From contig MGWR01000027.1 in the NCBI GenBank assembly GCA_001801085.1, positions 1 through 52,304 of the forward strand: DNA of 52,304 nt. The letters are read 5' to 3'. This DNA is from Gallionellales bacterium GWA2_60_142. Its GTDB lineage: Bacteria; Pseudomonadota; Gammaproteobacteria; Burkholderiales; Gallionellaceae. The translations under genes were made by a program, and so were the position numbers. Shown one piece after another: positions 42,166 through 52,304 of the stretch. The notes under the pieces are model-generated. The model saw nothing but the letters and a program-made list of their open reading frames with translations, did not search any database and was not told the DNA's origin. Position 1 is the first letter of the stretch. Each line of letters begins with the position of its first letter.

Positions 42166-43206
42166 ATGAACCTCTTCGAACGCTACCTGACCCTCTGGGT
42201 ATTCCTCTGCATCATCGTCGGCGTGGTGCTGGGGCAGTTCTTCCCCGCGCCGTTTCACTGGCTGGGCGGGCTGGAAATCGCCAAGGTCAATCTTCCGGTC
42301 GGGCTGTTGATCTGGGTGATGATTATCCCGATGCTGCTGCGCATCGACTTCGGCGCGCTGCACGAGGTGCGCAAACACTGGCGCGGCATCGGCGTCACGC
42401 TGTTCGTCAACTGGGCGGTGAAGCCGTTCTCGATGGCCTTGCTGGGCTGGTTATTCATCCGCCATCTGTTCGCACCCTACCTGCCCGCCGACCAGCTCGA
42501 CAGCTACATCGCCGGGCTGATACTGCTGGCTGCCGCGCCCTGCACCGCGATGGTGTTCGTGTGGAGCCGGCTGGTGAACGGCGAGCCGATGTTCACGCTG
42601 AGCCAGGTCGCGCTCAACGACGCCATCATGGTGTTCGCCTTCGCGCCGCTGGTAGCGCTGCTGCTCGGCCTCTCCGCCATCGTCGTGCCGTGGGACACGC
42701 TGCTGGTGTCGGTGGTGCTGTACATCGTGATTCCGGTCGTCATCGCGCAACTGTTGCGCAAGGCGTTGCTGCGCAAAGGTCAGGCTAAGTTCGAAGAGAC
42801 GCTGGCGAAGATCGGCCCCTGGTCGATCGCAGCACTCCTGCTGACGCTGGTGCTGCTGTTCGCCTTCCAGGGCAAGGCCATCGTCGAGCAACCGCTCATC
42901 ATCGCGATGCTGGCTGTGCCTATCACCATCCAGGTGTATTTCAACTCCGCACTGGCCTACTGGCTGAACCGCCGCACCGGCGAAGCGCATTGCGTCGCCG
43001 GGCCATCGGCGCTGATCGGCGCATCCAACTTCTTCGAGTTGGCAGTCGCTGCGGCGATCAGCCTGTTCGGCTTCGAATCGGGCGCGGCGCTGGCCACTGT
43101 GGTCGGCGTGTTGATCGAAGTGCCGGTGATGCTGAGCGTGGTGTATATCGTGAATCGCAGCCAGAAGTGGTACGAACGAGAGGCTCAAACGTCAAAGCGA
43201 GGATAG
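42166..43206 (+). CDS. acr3: Arsenite efflux transporter, ACR3 family
   Basis: A 346-residue, about ten-helix membrane protein that exports arsenite using the proton motive force. Signatures: LLIWVMIIPMLLRIDF, NWAVKPFSMALLGWLF, AAAPCTAMVFVWSRL with the essential Cys, VPITIQVYFNSALAYWLNR and GPSALIGASNFFELAVAAAI. Genes of this family are sometimes labelled arsB, which is an unrelated transporter. Confidence 0.95.
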   Translation: MNLFERYLTLWVFLCIIVGVVLGQFFPAPFHWLGGLEIAKVNLPVGLLIWVMIIPMLLRIDFGALHEVRKHWRGIGVTLFVNWAVKPFSMALLGWLFIRHLFAPYLPADQLDSYIAGLILLAAAPCTAMVFVWSRLVNGEPMFTLSQVALNDAIMVFAFAPLVALLLGLSAIVVPWDTLLVSVVLYIVIPVVIAQLLRKALLRKGQAKFEETLAKIGPWSIAALLLTLVLLFAFQGKAIVEQPLIIAMLAVPITIQVYFNSALAYWLNRRTGEAHCVAGPSALIGASNFFELAVAAAISLFGFESGAALATVVGVLIEVPVMLSVVYIVNRSQKWYEREAQTSKRG

Positions 43207-43264
43207 TTCGAGCACCGCGCGATTGAATCCAGGACACATAATCGCCACTCTTTTCGCACCCGGA

Positions 43265-45682
43265 TCAAGGCTTCAATAAAGTCACGACCGACTTGCCTTT
43301 CATCGTCAGCATCTTGCCCATGCGGGCGCGTTTGCCGAAGTGACCTTGCAGGTCCTTGTCGTTGAGCTGTATCACCTGCTCGCGGCTGCCGTTGTTCGCG
43401 ACCACCGTGACCTTGGGGCTGGCGATGACGGTGACCGCCGCCAGTTCGTCGCCCTCGGCGATGCCCATCACCACGACGCCCTTGCCGCCGCCGGAAAGCT
43501 GTTTCATCTCGGCGAGCAGGAAAGCGAGCAATCGGCCGGAGCGGCAGGCGGCGACGACCAGCGACTTCTCTGACGGGGCGAACAATGCCGGCTGCAGGAT
43601 CTGCTCGCCTTCCACGCTGATGAACTGCTTGCCGGCCTTGTTGCGGCCGATCATGTTGGCTATCGTGCAGGTGAAGCCGTAACCGGCGGAGGTGGCCAGC
43701 AGCACATGCTGTTCGGCGTTGCCGCAGATCACGTGCACGATCTTTGCGCCCGTCGCCACGTCGATCAACGTGGACAGCGGCACGCCGTCGCCGCGTCCGC
43801 CGGGCAGCTGGTGCACCGGGATACTGCACACGCGGCCGTTACTACAGATGATGATGCAGTGATCGGTGGTGCGACACTCGAACGCGCCCAGCAGGCCGTC
43901 GCCTTCCTTGAAGGAAATGGCGGACAGGTCGAGGCCGTGGCCTTGTCTTGTACGGCCCCAGTGCTTGCCGGAGATCACCACGGTCACCGGCTCGTCCACA
44001 ACCTGCGTGGTCAGCACGACGCGTTCGGCTTGCTCGATCAGCGTGCGACGGTCGTCGCCGAAGGTCTTGATGTCGTCGTCGATCTCTTTCGCCACGCGGC
44101 GGCGCATCGCGGAATCAGAGCCGAGCAGCTTGCTAAGTTCGGCGCCTTCGTCCTTGAGTTGTTGCAGCTCGCGCTCGATCTTGATGCCTTCCATCCTCGC
44201 CAACTGGCGCAAGCGAATTTCCAGGATGTCCTCGGCCTGCCGGTCGGAGAGGTCGAAGCGTGCGATCAATGCGGGCTTGGGCTCGTCGGACTCGCGGATC
44301 AGCGCGATCACCTCGTCCAGATTGAGATAGACGATCATACGACCGTCGAGGATGTGGATGCGGTCGTTGACCTGACCGAGGCGATGCTCGCAGCGGCGGC
44401 GCACAGTCGCCAGACGGAACTGGCCCCACTCGCGCAATATCTCGGCCATCGGCTTCTGTTTCGGGCGTCCATCCAGACTGATCATCACCATGTTCAGTTG
44501 CAGCGAGCTTTCCAGGCTGGTGTGCGCCAGCAATATAGTCATCAGCTCGTCGGCGGATTGGCGGCTGGATTTCGGCTCGAACACCAGACGCACCGCATGA
44601 TCCTTGTCCGACTCGTCGGCCACCCTGTCTATGACGGACAGCAGCAATTGCTTGCATTGCACCTGTTCCTGCGACAAGGCTTTCTTGTTGGCCCTGACCT
44701 TGGGATTGGTCAGTTCCTCGATCTCCTCCATGATTTTCTTCGCGGAAGTGCCGTGCGGCAGTTCGTACACGGCCACGCGCCACTGGCCGCGCGCCATTTC
44801 TTCGATCTTCCAGCGCGCGCGCATCTTCAGCGAGCCGCGCCCGGTGCGATAGCACTCGCGTATCTCGTGCGGCGACGAGATGATCTGCCCACCGCTGGGC
44901 AGGTCTGGACCGTTGATCGAGGCCAGCAGCTCCGCATCCGAGCAGTCCGGGTTGCGCACGCACAGCGCGGCGGCCGTTCCGATCTCGCGCAGGTTGTGCG
45001 ACGGGATCTCGGTCGCCATGCCCACGGCGATGCCGGATGCGCCGTTGAGCAGCACCATCGGCAGGCGCGCGGGCAGCATCGCCGGTTCCTGGAAGTGGCC
45101 GTCGTAGTTCGGCTTCATGTCCACCGTGCCCATGCTCAGCTCGGACAGCAGCAGGTCGGCTATCGGGGTCAATCGCGTTTCGGTGTAACGCATCGCCGCC
45201 GCGTTGTCGCCGTCGCGCGAACCGAAGTTGCCTTGGCCGTCGACCAGCGGATAGCGCATCGAGAAGCCCTGCGCCAGACGCACCATCGCCTCGTAGGCCG
45301 ACGAGTCGCCGTGCGGGTGGAACTTACCCAGCACTTCGCCGACGACGCGCGCCGACTTCACATGCTTGCTGTTGTGCGCCAGCCCCATCTCGCGCATCGC
45401 GTAGAGAATGCGGCGCTGCACCGGCTTCTGTCCGTCGCACACGTCCGGCAACGCGCGGCCCTTGACCACCGACACGGCGTATTCCAGATAGGCGCGCTCG
45501 GCGTACTGCGCGAGCGGCACGGAGTCGCCATCGGGCGGCGGCGGGAGCGGCGCGAACTGGCGGACGTTTCCGCCGCCGCCGCTACTCGCTGCGGGTTCGA
45601 TCACTTCCTGTTCGGGTTGAATATCGTCGGCAGGCTCGCTTTCGATGCCTTCGAACAGATCGTTTTGCGGAAGGTTAGACAT
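43265..45682 (-). CDS. parC: DNA topoisomerase IV subunit A
   Basis: Breakage-reunion subunit of topoisomerase IV, 805 residues. The quinolone region [20 protein letters not shown] and the catalytic Tyr in [10 protein letters not shown] are intact. An N-terminal Glu/Pro-rich extension (about 45 residues) precedes the conserved domain. The C-terminal domain has beta-propeller-like repeats. Its ATG overlaps the end of parE by eight bases, so it is translated after parE. ParC rather than GyrA is supported by this parE linkage. Confidence 0.95.
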   Translation of the reverse strand: MSNLPQNDLFEGIESEPADDIQPEQEVIEPAASSGGGGNVRQFAPLPPPPDGDSVPLAQYAERAYLEYAVSVVKGRALPDVCDGQKPVQRRILYAMREMGLAHNSKHVKSARVVGEVLGKFHPHGDSSAYEAMVRLAQGFSMRYPLVDGQGNFGSRDGDNAAAMRYTETRLTPIADLLLSELSMGTVDMKPNYDGHFQEPAMLPARLPMVLLNGASGIAVGMATEIPSHNLREIGTAAALCVRNPDCSDAELLASINGPDLPSGGQIISSPHEIRECYRTGRGSLKMRARWKIEEMARGQWRVAVYELPHGTSAKKIMEEIEELTNPKVRANKKALSQEQVQCKQLLLSVIDRVADESDKDHAVRLVFEPKSSRQSADELMTILLAHTSLESSLQLNMVMISLDGRPKQKPMAEILREWGQFRLATVRRRCEHRLGQVNDRIHILDGRMIVYLNLDEVIALIRESDEPKPALIARFDLSDRQAEDILEIRLRQLARMEGIKIERELQQLKDEGAELSKLLGSDSAMRRRVAKEIDDDIKTFGDDRRTLIEQAERVVLTTQVVDEPVTVVISGKHWGRTRQGHGLDLSAISFKEGDGLLGAFECRTTDHCIIICSNGRVCSIPVHQLPGGRGDGVPLSTLIDVATGAKIVHVICGNAEQHVLLATSAGYGFTCTIANMIGRNKAGKQFISVEGEQILQPALFAPSEKSLVVAACRSGRLLAFLLAEMKQLSGGGKGVVVMGIAEGDELAAVTVIASPKVTVVANNGSREQVIQLNDKDLQGHFGKRARMGKMLTMKGKSVVTLLKP

Positions 45683-47645
45683 CGCCTGTTACCTCGTTTC
45701 CGTGATATTCGAGCCAGGCGCGTCTGGAGCCCGACTCCTGTTTTGCCATCAGCATGTTCATCGTGCGCTCTGTCGTCTCGACGGAGCCGCTATCCAGCGC
45801 CACGCACAGCGCGCGGCGCGTGTCCGGGTTCATCGTCGTGTCCCACAACTGCTCGGGATTCATCTCGCCCAGGCCCTTGAAGCGCGAGATGGACCACGCG
45901 CCCTCGCGCACCTTGTCCTTGCGCAGGCGGTCTTCGATGGATACCAGTTCGTCCTCGTTCAGCGCGTAAATCTTGCGTATCGGCTTCTTGCCCTGCGCGG
46001 GCACATCGACGCGGAACAGCGGCGGCTGCGCGAGGAAGATGTGGCCGTTGGCGACCAGTTGCGGGAAGTGTTTGAAGAACAGCGTCAGCAGCAGCGTCGC
46101 GATATGCGAGCCGTCCACGTCGGCGTCGGCCATGATGTAGATGCCCTTGTAGCGCAGGCCGGACAGGTCGGCCTTTTCGTTCGCATCGTGCGGATCGACG
46201 CCGATCGCGACGGCGATGTCGTGCACTTCCGCGTTGGCAAACAGCCGGTTGCGATCCACCTCAAAAGTGTTCAGCACCTTGCCGCGCAACGGCAGGATGG
46301 CCTGGAATTCCTTGTTGCGTCCCTGTTTCGCGGAACCACCCGCGGAATCGCCCTCGACCAGGAACAGCTCGTTGCGATCCGGATTGAAATCCGCCGCATC
46401 GGTCAACTTACCCGGCAACACCGCCACGGATGAGCCCTTCTTCTTCTCGACCTTCTGCGCCGACTTCATCCGGCTCTGCGCCTGCTTGATGACGATCTCG
46501 GCGATGCGCTTGCCGAAATCGATGTGTTCGTTCAGCCACAGCAGCAGCGGATCGCTGACCATGGACGAGACCAGCTTCAGCGCGGTGCGCGACACCAGCC
46601 TGTCCTTGGTCTGCCCCTGGAACGAAGGGTCAAGCACCTTCGCGGAGAGCACGAAGCTGGCGCGATTGGACACGTCGTCGGAAGTCAGCTTCACGCCCTT
46701 GGGCATCATGCCGTGCAGCTCGATGAAGCTCTTCACTGCGGTGTACATCGCGTCGCGCAGGCCGGAATCGTGCGTGCCGCCCGACCAGGTCGGGATCAGG
46801 TTCACATAGGACTCGCGGGTGATCGCGCCCTCCTCGCTCCAGGCCAGCGCCCAGGATGCGCCCTCGCCCTCGGCGTAGTTGTCGTCGCCCTTGGGGACGT
46901 AACGCTCGCCGGAGAAGATAGGCGCGACCAGCGTGCCGCCCTCCTCCTGCGCATTCAGCGCCTCGGTGAGGTAGCCGCGCAAGCCGTCGGGATAAGACCA
47001 TGCCTTGGTCTCGCCGGTCTTCTCGATATGCAGCGTAACAATCACGCCGGGCAGTAGCACCGCCTTGGATCGCAGTGCGCGCTCCAGTTGCGACAGATTG
47101 ACCGCAGGCGCATCGAAATACTTGGCATCCGGCCACGCGCGCACGGTAGTGCCGCTCTTGCGCTTCGGACTCTCTTTCAGTTTGGCCAGCGGGCTCTTCG
47201 CGACGCCCTTCTCGAAACGCAGGTAATGCTCGCCGCCATCGCGATACACGGTGATCTCGACGGCGGTGGAGAGCGCATTGGTGACCGCCACGCCGACGCC
47301 GTGCAGGCCGCCCGCGAACTTGTATGCGCCGCCGGCCTCCTTGTCGAACTTGCCGCCCGAGTGCAGCACGGTGAACGCGACCTCGACGACGGACACGCCC
47401 TCCTCCGGATGGATGCCGACCGGAATGCCGCGCCCGTCGTCCTGCACCGACACGGAGCCGTCGGTGTACGCGGTGACGACAATGTTCTTCGCGAACCCGG
47501 CCAGCGCCTCGTCGCAGGCGTTATCGACTACCTCGGTGATGATGTGGTTGGGGTTGTCCAGCGTCGTGTACATGCCGGGACGCTGGCGCACGGGTTCCAA
47601 CCCGCGCAGAACCTTGAATGACGACTCGTCGTAATTTACGCTCAA
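45675..47645 (-). CDS. parE: DNA topoisomerase IV subunit B
   Basis: ATPase subunit of topoisomerase IV, 656 residues. GHKL ATP-binding motifs [13 protein letters not shown] and [15 protein letters not shown] are present, followed by [15 protein letters not shown]. The TOPRIM segment [20 protein letters not shown] and the metal site [15 protein letters not shown] follow. Length and the absence of a GyrB insert support ParE. Confidence 0.95.
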   Translation of the reverse strand: MSVNYDESSFKVLRGLEPVRQRPGMYTTLDNPNHIITEVVDNACDEALAGFAKNIVVTAYTDGSVSVQDDGRGIPVGIHPEEGVSVVEVAFTVLHSGGKFDKEAGGAYKFAGGLHGVGVAVTNALSTAVEITVYRDGGEHYLRFEKGVAKSPLAKLKESPKRKSGTTVRAWPDAKYFDAPAVNLSQLERALRSKAVLLPGVIVTLHIEKTGETKAWSYPDGLRGYLTEALNAQEEGGTLVAPIFSGERYVPKGDDNYAEGEGASWALAWSEEGAITRESYVNLIPTWSGGTHDSGLRDAMYTAVKSFIELHGMMPKGVKLTSDDVSNRASFVLSAKVLDPSFQGQTKDRLVSRTALKLVSSMVSDPLLLWLNEHIDFGKRIAEIVIKQAQSRMKSAQKVEKKKGSSVAVLPGKLTDAADFNPDRNELFLVEGDSAGGSAKQGRNKEFQAILPLRGKVLNTFEVDRNRLFANAEVHDIAVAIGVDPHDANEKADLSGLRYKGIYIMADADVDGSHIATLLLTLFFKHFPQLVANGHIFLAQPPLFRVDVPAQGKKPIRKIYALNEDELVSIEDRLRKDKVREGAWSISRFKGLGEMNPEQLWDTTMNPDTRRALCVALDSGSVETTERTMNMLMAKQESGSRRAWLEYHGNEVTGDV

Positions 47646-47722
47646 CTGTTGCTCCTGTTGTTAAACGATGTGCGGCACCGGACATTTCCGGCCTGCTTGC
47701 GTATGGCCGTTAGCTAGCCACG

Positions 47723-47745
47723 AAAAACCCGCCATCGGCGGGTTT
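47723..47745 (-). terminator. Rho-independent terminator of hemF
   Basis: Perfect nine-base stem AAACCCGCC/GGCGGGTTT with a three-base loop. On the minus strand it is followed by a T run and lies about 40 bases past the hemF stop. Confidence 0.75.
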
Positions 47746-47783
47746 CCTGTCGGAGCTTGCACCCAATTCCCTTCCCAATCGCC

Positions 47784-48683
47784 TTACACCCAATCCTTGG
47801 GCACGAGGAACTTGTCGTACAGCTCCGCTTCCGGCGTGCCCTGCTCCGGGTGCCAGTCGTAACGCCATTTTACCAGCGGCGGCATCGACAGCAGGATGGA
47901 TTCGGTGCGGCCGTTCGACTGCAGGCCGAAGATGGTGCCGCGGTCGACGACCAGATTGAACTCGACGTAGCGGCCGCGGCGATACAACTGGAAGTCGCGC
48001 TCGCGCTCGCCGTAGGGCGTGTCCTTGCACTTCTCCAGTATCGGCACGTAGGCGGACAGGTAATGATCGCCTACGCTCTGCTGGATCGCGAAGCAGGTGT
48101 CGAAGTCCGGTTCGCTCATGTCGTCGAAGAAGATGCCGCCTACCCCGCGCGGTTCGTTGCGGTGCTTCAGGAAGAAATACTCGTCGCACCATTTCTTGAA
48201 TTTCGGATGGAGCGCGGGATCGAACGGGGCGAGCGAGTTCTTGCATATCTGGTGGAAGTGCTGCGCGTCTTCCTCGAAGCCGTAATAAGGCGTGAGGTCC
48301 ATGCCGCCGCCGAACCAGAACACCTTGTCGCCGTCCGGCTTGGTCGCCATGAACATGCGCACGTTCGCGTGCGAAGTCGGCGCGTAGGGGTTGCGCGGGT
48401 GCATCACCAGCGACACGCCCATCGCCTCCCATGAACAACCGGCCAGCTCGGGACGATGCTGCGTGGCCGAGACGGGCATCTTGTCACCCTTCACATGCGA
48501 GAACGCCACGCCGCCGCGTTCCAGCACATTGCCTTCCTCGATGATGCAGCTGATGCCGCCGCCGTTGCCGCCTTCCCGCGTCCAATTGTCGCGGATGAAT
48601 TTCTTGCCGTCCACTTGCTCCAGACGTTCGACGATCAGCTCTTGCAGTTCGAGCAGGTATTCCTTGACGGCGTTGCTGTCCAT
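47784..48683 (-). CDS. hemF: Oxygen-dependent coproporphyrinogen III oxidase
   Basis: Converts coproporphyrinogen III to protoporphyrinogen IX in heme synthesis. It has 299 residues. Signature segments: [71 protein letters not shown] and [17 protein letters not shown]. The start is the ATG at 48683, with GGAAGAG upstream. An open extension to 48812 is translated repeat DNA (Gly/Glu and Pro/Leu runs) and is not part of the protein. Confidence 0.96.
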   Translation of the reverse strand: MDSNAVKEYLLELQELIVERLEQVDGKKFIRDNWTREGGNGGGISCIIEEGNVLERGGVAFSHVKGDKMPVSATQHRPELAGCSWEAMGVSLVMHPRNPYAPTSHANVRMFMATKPDGDKVFWFGGGMDLTPYYGFEEDAQHFHQICKNSLAPFDPALHPKFKKWCDEYFFLKHRNEPRGVGGIFFDDMSEPDFDTCFAIQQSVGDHYLSAYVPILEKCKDTPYGERERDFQLYRRGRYVEFNLVVDRGTIFGLQSNGRTESILLSMPPLVKWRYDWHPEQGTPEAELYDKFLVPKDWV

Positions 48684-48703
48684 TTTCTCTTCCACCGAAT
48701 TAA

Positions 48704-48795
48704 CTCCCCTCGCCCGCTGGCGGGAGAGGGGTTGGGGGAGAGGGGCGCATGGCTCCCCCTCACCCTCACCCTCTCCCTCAAGGGTGAGGGAATGG
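48704..48795. repeat. Dispersed CTCCC/GGGAG and CCCTCACCC repeat block upstream of hemF
   Basis: Contains CTCCCCTCGCCCGC-TGGC-style hairpin DNA, then CCCCCTCACCCTCACCCTC, with a CCCTCA-AGGGTGAGGG end. It matches the widespread class of repeats that translate to SLTLP-like peptides. It would be transcribed as part of the hemF leader. Confidence 0.6.
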
Positions 48796-48823
48796 TTGTT
48801 TGATTCCTCCATAAAGGAGGCAG

Positions 48824-49381
48824 TTAACTGCGCACGATTCTACCATCGCCCCACGCGCGTATCGTCGAAGGCCGCTTGCGCTTGCCGACACGTCCCGGCA
48901 GCACCCACACTTTTTTTCCGAACAGACGCAGGCATTCCGCATAAGTCTTTGCCGGCCGCTGCCCGCTGAAGTTGGCGCTGGTCGAGACCAGCGCGCTGTT
49001 CACGCTGCGGCAAAGCGATCTCGCGAAGGGATGCGCGGTCAGGCGCACGGCCAGCGTGTCGTGGACGCCGCGCAGCCAGCGCGGGCAGGAGGGTTTGACC
49101 GGCATCAGGGAAGTAATCGCCTGCGCGCCATCGTTCTGCAGCTTTGCCTGTTCTTCGAATGTCAGCGCCAACAGGTAACGCGCGACCTGACGGTAATGTG
49201 ACGCGATCAGAATCAGCCCCTTGCGCTGCGGGCGCTGCTTAAGCCTTAGCAGACGCAGCACCGCGTTGCGGTTGCGCGGATCGCAACCGAAGCCGTAGCA
49301 GGATTCGGTGGGATAGGCGATCAAGCCGCCGCGCTTGAGATGTGCGGCGAGCTCACGGCCCGAGTATGACTGTTTAGCCAT
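48824..49381 (-). CDS. tsaC: L-threonylcarbamoyladenylate synthase
   Basis: Makes threonylcarbamoyl-AMP for t6A37 tRNA modification. It is a 185-residue YrdC domain: [54 protein letters not shown]. The length fits TsaC (not Sua5). The ATG at 49381 overlaps the stop of the ORF6N gene as TGATG; an alternative start at 49396 is in frame. Confidence 0.93.
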   Translation of the reverse strand: MAKQSYSGRELAAHLKRGGLIAYPTESCYGFGCDPRNRNAVLRLLRLKQRPQRKGLILIASHYRQVARYLLALTFEEQAKLQNDGAQAITSLMPVKPSCPRWLRGVHDTLAVRLTAHPFARSLCRSVNSALVSTSANFSGQRPAKTYAECLRLFGKKVWVLPGRVGKRKRPSTIRAWGDGRIVRS

Positions 49382-49743
49382 CACTTCTCGTCCCACGGCG
49401 CAAAGCCGATGCTGCGTTTTTTCCGGGGTTCTGGCATCGTCAGCTGGCGGATGGCAGCCATGATGGCGCCATGCTCAGTGAAAGCATAAGGAAGTTTGCG
49501 ACGCCCCCCCCAACTTGATGTCGCAAATTGCGACTTCAAGTTGGCGAACTCTTCGACAGTAAGCTGGAACATGAAGTCTTCCGGGAATCGCTCGCTGTTG
49601 CGGCGCACCTGCTCGTTTAACCGTCGGGTCTCTACCCCATAGAGCTCTGCCAGATCGGCATCGAGCATAACCTTCTGCCCTCGGATGAGCAGTATCTTAG
49701 TTTCGATGTTTGCCGTAACCAAAAGTGATTTTCCATCTGCCAT
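49381..49743 (-). CDS. ORF6N-domain protein with apparent internal deletion
   Basis: 120 residues. The N-terminal ORF6N DNA-binding domain is clear: KILLIRGQKVMLDADLAELYGVETRRLNEQVRRN, FPEDFMFQLT, KLPYAFTEHGAIMAA. Family members normally continue with a VLNS...VVRAFV...REML helical region; here the text jumps from AIMAA directly to IRQLTMPEPRKKRSIGF, which looks like the usual C-terminus. An in-frame loss of roughly 60-70 codons at an AA/AIRQL junction is likely. A run of eight G (minus strand) encodes SSWGGRRK. Confidence 0.7.
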   Translation of the reverse strand: MADGKSLLVTANIETKILLIRGQKVMLDADLAELYGVETRRLNEQVRRNSERFPEDFMFQLTVEEFANLKSQFATSSWGGRRKLPYAFTEHGAIMAAIRQLTMPEPRKKRSIGFAPWDEK

Positions 49744-49848
49744 CGCCGTCCCCTCCCCGAATCGCAGTAAGCCGAATGCTAACGGCTACGCCTGTTGCGC
49801 GCAAAGCAGAACGGGGAGCGTCGCCGCATCCCCGTGCTATCTATTCAA

Positions 49849-49938
49849 CCGTTCGCCCTGAGCCTGTCGAAGGGCATGCCCCGTTAATTGATCGTAAAGT
49901 TTATCCCGGTCATGGTTCGACAGCCTCACCACGAACGG
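49849..49938. repeat. Inverted pair of CCGTTCG...CTGAGCCTGTCGAA repeats after purD
   Basis: One unit at 49849-49873 and an inverted copy at 49914-49938. The second overlaps a stem TTTATCCCG/CGGGATAAA that lies just past the purD stop and could help terminate it. Confidence 0.6.
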
Positions 49939-49944
49939 GATAAA

Positions 49945-51216
49945 TCACTTACGCCCGATAGCGCGATAGCCGATGTCTCGCCGCATCTGGCAACCGTCGA
50001 AATAGATGGTGTCGGCAATTTCATAAGCGCGGTTCTGCGCATGCTTCACCATGTCGCCGAGTGCTACGACGCACAGCACGCGGCCGCCGCTGGTGACGAC
50101 CTTGCCGTCCTGCATCGTTGTGCCGGCGTGGAACACGTGCGCGTCTTCCAACCCCTTGGGCAAGCCGGTGATGACATCGCCCTTCCGAGGCGTATCCGGG
50201 TAATTCGCGGCAGCCATCACCACACCCAGCGCGGTACGGCGATCCCACTCCGCCTCGACCTGATCCAGCGTGCCGTTGACGGCGTGTTCGACGATAGCGG
50301 CGAGGTCGCTCTTCAGGCGCAGCATGATGGGCTGGGTCTCGGGGTCGCCCATGCGGCAGTTGAACTCCAGCACCTTGAGGCTGCCGTCCGGCGAGATCAT
50401 CAGGCCGGCATACAGGAAGCCGGTGTAAACAATGCCCTCGCTTTCCATGCCGCGCATCACCGGCTGGATCACTTCGCGCAGCACACGCGCATGGATTTCC
50501 GGCGTGACGACGGGAGCGGGCGAATACGCGCCCATGCCGCCGGTGTTCGGGCCGTTGTCGCCGTCCAGCAGACGCTTGTGGTCCTGGCTGGTCGCCATCG
50601 CCAGCACGTTCTTGCCGTCGGCCATCACGATGAAGCTGGCTTCCTCGCCAGCGAGGAATTCCTCGATCACCACACGTGCGCCGGCGTCGCCCAGCTTGTT
50701 GTCCGACAGCATCATGTCGATGGCTTCGAACGCCTCGTCATTGCTCATCGCGACGACCACACCCTTGCCTGCGGCGAGACCGTCGGCCTTGATGACGATG
50801 GGCGCGCCGTGCTTCTCGACATAGGCCTTCGCTGCCGCGATGTCGCTGAAGGTCTCGAAGAACGCAGTGGGAATGTTGTGGCGCGTCATGAAACGCTTCG
50901 CGAAATCCTTGGAGGATTCGAGCTGCGCGGCAGCCCTGGTCGGGCCGAATATCTTCAGGCCTGCCGCGCGGAACGCATCGACCACGCCCGCTGCCAGCGG
51001 CGCCTCAGGACCAACCACGGTCAGCTCGATGTTCTCACGCTTCACGAACTCGATCAGGTCCGGGATCGCGGTGATCGCGACGTTCTCCACGCCGTCTTCC
51101 AGCGCCGTACCGGCATTGCCCGGTGCGACGTAGACCTTCTGCACCTTCGCGCCCTGCGCCAGACGCCATGCCAACGCGTGCTCGCGACCGCCGGAACCGA
51201 TAACCAGGATTTTCAT
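49945..51216 (-). CDS. purD: Phosphoribosylamine-glycine ligase
   Basis: ATP-grasp enzyme making GAR in purine synthesis. It has 423 residues. MKILVIGSGGREHALAWRL opens the protein; GPTRAAAQLESSKDFAKRFM, KADGLAAGKGVVVA, EEFLAGEEASF, DHKRLLDGDNGPNTGGMGAYSPAP and LEFNCRMGDPETQ are intact. It follows purH with a repeat-filled gap of 117 bases. Confidence 0.97.
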   Translation of the reverse strand: MKILVIGSGGREHALAWRLAQGAKVQKVYVAPGNAGTALEDGVENVAITAIPDLIEFVKRENIELTVVGPEAPLAAGVVDAFRAAGLKIFGPTRAAAQLESSKDFAKRFMTRHNIPTAFFETFSDIAAAKAYVEKHGAPIVIKADGLAAGKGVVVAMSNDEAFEAIDMMLSDNKLGDAGARVVIEEFLAGEEASFIVMADGKNVLAMATSQDHKRLLDGDNGPNTGGMGAYSPAPVVTPEIHARVLREVIQPVMRGMESEGIVYTGFLYAGLMISPDGSLKVLEFNCRMGDPETQPIMLRLKSDLAAIVEHAVNGTLDQVEAEWDRRTALGVVMAAANYPDTPRKGDVITGLPKGLEDAHVFHAGTTMQDGKVVTSGGRVLCVVALGDMVKHAQNRAYEIADTIYFDGCQMRRDIGYRAIGRK

Positions 51217-51246
51217 GTCGATATTCTCATCTTAAATAGAGCTCAC

Positions 51247-51329
51247 GTAGGGTGGATGAGCGCAGCGCTATCCGCCGAATGCATGATGCGAAACCATACG
51301 GCGGAAGGCGCTACGCTTTTCCGCCCTAC
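51247..51329. repeat. GTAGGGTGGAT...CCGCCCTAC repeat between purH and purD
   Basis: Outer arms GTAGGG and CCCTAC; inner GCGGATAGCGC/GGCGCTACGC-like imperfect pairing. Same general class as 17477-17520. Confidence 0.6.
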
Positions 51330-51333
51330 ATAT

Positions 51334-52304
51334 TTAATGGCGGAAGTGGCGGAAGCCCGTAAACACCATCGCCAGTCCGTGCTCGTCGGCCGCGGCGATG
51401 ACTTCGTCGTCACGCATCGAGCCGCCGGGCTGAATCACCGCCTTCGCACCGGCTTGCGCCAGCACGTCGATGCCGTCGCGGAACGGGAAGAAGGCGTCGG
51501 ACGACACCACGGAATTCGTCAGGCTCAGGCCTGCGTTCTGTGCCTTGATGCTGGCGATGCGGGTCGAATCCACGCGGCTCATCTGGCCTGCGCCGACGCC
51601 CAATGTCTGGCCGCCCTTGCAGAACACGATCGCATTGGACTTCACGTACTTCGCGACGCGCCATGCGAACAGCAGGTCGGTCAGTTGTTCGGCGGTCGGC
51701 TGCACTTTGCTGACGACCTTGAGTTGCGATGCCTGCACGTTCAGCGCATCCGGCGACTGCACCAGCAGGCCGCCGCTGACGCGTTTGAAGTCGAACTGGT
51801 TGTGGGCGTTGGACAGCGGTACGGTCAGTACGCGCACGTTCTGCTTCGCGGCGGTGACTTTCAGCGCGGCTTCGGATGCGGAAGGCGCGATGATGAGTTC
51901 GACGAACTGGTTCGCGGTAATCTGCGCGGCGCTCGCTTCGTCCAGCTCGCGGTTGAAGGCGATGATGCCGCCGAACGCGGAAGTGGTGTCGGTCGCGTAG
52001 GCCAGCTTGTAGGCGTTCAACGCGGTGTCGGCAATCGCGACGCCGCAAGGGTTCGCGTGCTTGACGATCACGCAGGCGGGCTGATCGAAAGTCTTCACCA
52101 GTTCCCACGCAGCATCGGCATCGCCGATGTTGTTGTAGGACAGCTCTTTGCCTTGCAGCTGGGTGTAGTCGGAGATGCCGCCGGCGACCGGGTTCAGGTC
52201 GCGGTAGAACGCGGCGCTCTGGTGCGGGTTCTCGCCGTAGCGCATGTCCTGCACCTTGGCGAAGTTGAAGTTGATCTGCGCGGGGAACTCGCTCTTCTTG
52301 CCGT
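51334..52304 (-). CDS. purH: PurH, C-terminal part (AICAR transformylase domain); runs off the right edge
   Basis: Bifunctional AICAR formyltransferase/IMP cyclohydrolase, last two steps of IMP synthesis. Only about 322 codons are in the window: the frame remains open to the last base, reading [30 protein letters not shown]. The transformylase motifs [41 protein letters not shown] and [12 protein letters not shown] are present, ending FTGFRHFRH. The N-terminal cyclohydrolase domain lies beyond the edge. Confidence 0.96.
   Translation of the reverse strand, partial: GKKSEFPAQINFNFAKVQDMRYGENPHQSAAFYRDLNPVAGGISDYTQLQGKELSYNNIGDADAAWELVKTFDQPACVIVKHANPCGVAIADTALNAYKLAYATDTTSAFGGIIAFNRELDEASAAQITANQFVELIIAPSASEAALKVTAAKQNVRVLTVPLSNAHNQFDFKRVSGGLLVQSPDALNVQASQLKVVSKVQPTAEQLTDLLFAWRVAKYVKSNAIVFCKGGQTLGVGAGQMSRVDSTRIASIKAQNAGLSLTNSVVSSDAFFPFRDGIDVLAQAGAKAVIQPGGSMRDDEVIAAADEHGLAMVFTGFRHFRH

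Noticed and set aside
43706-45880. A 724-codon plus-strand open frame opposite parC
   Set aside because: Antisense shadow of a strongly conserved gene; His/Arg/Val-rich without motifs.
48684-48812. N-terminal extension of hemF
   Set aside because: The extra residues are translated repeat DNA; a good ribosome site precedes the internal ATG at 48683, which gives the normal HemF length.
1-52304. CRISPR arrays, tRNA and rRNA genes
   Set aside because: No regularly spaced direct repeats and no cloverleaf or rRNA-like stretch were recognised by eye; a tRNAscan or Rfam run could overturn this for small RNAs.

Overview
This is a GC-rich, densely packed bacterial chromosome segment, almost certainly from a betaproteobacterium. 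The gene neighbourhood orn / M48 protease / pterin dehydratase / rsgA, a class I Coq7, ParE and ParC overlapping by 8 bases, and an ElyC/YdcF protein beside OsmC all fit that group. The many GTAGG-type and CTGAGCCTGTCGAAG-type intergenic repeats fit Nitrosomonadales/Gallionellaceae-like genomes. The family-level placement is inference from recall, not a computed result. I saw no rRNA, tRNA or CRISPR array.

Layout. 0.1-3.1 kb: a glycerol-3-phosphate oxidase gene and an overlapping FGGY kinase gene. 3.2-8.7 kb: an accessory block with a complete HsdR lacking HsdM/HsdS, a RhuM protein, and a PIN/Phd toxin-antitoxin pair with a clear promoter-operator. 8.7-16.8 kb: lipid and envelope genes (glycerophosphodiesterase; an ACP-AMP-ligase-acyltransferase fusion; an alpha/beta hydrolase; a YdcF protein), plus a diguanylate cyclase and OsmC. 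16.8-22.8 kb: housekeeping metabolism (coq7, trpC, proA, an E3 with a lipoyl domain) and two poorly characterised envelope proteins. 23-30.6 kb: a membrane diguanylate cyclase with a periplasmic CxxCH motif, a CobD/CbiB-like protein, a four-gene PhnDCEE-type ABC importer (selenate-type by similarity), and the kinase SrkA. 30.6-34.5 kb: a soluble CZB chemoreceptor and a translationally coupled pair, an ATP-grasp protein followed by a SerC-like aminotransferase. 34.5-38.7 kb: rsgA, phhB, cytochrome c and M48 protease, divergent from orn, then a universal stress protein gene with a MITE-like element just upstream.

38.8-43.2 kb is a second accessory block: a ParDE-type toxin-antitoxin pair, a DUF4145 protein with a small membrane protein flanked by attC-like sequences, and an arsR-arsC-acr3 arsenic resistance cluster split by a structured repeat. 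43.2-52.3 kb returns to core genes: parC, parE, hemF, tsaC, an ORF6N protein with an apparent internal deletion, purD, and a purH running off the right edge.

The best candidates for something undescribed are the ATP-grasp/SerC-like pair, the three-domain acyl-activating fusion, the possible DUF4145 gene cassette, and the CxxCH sensor cyclase. Dispersed repeats sit in many of the longer gaps, and in one case repeat sequence appears to supply the start of a signal peptide.
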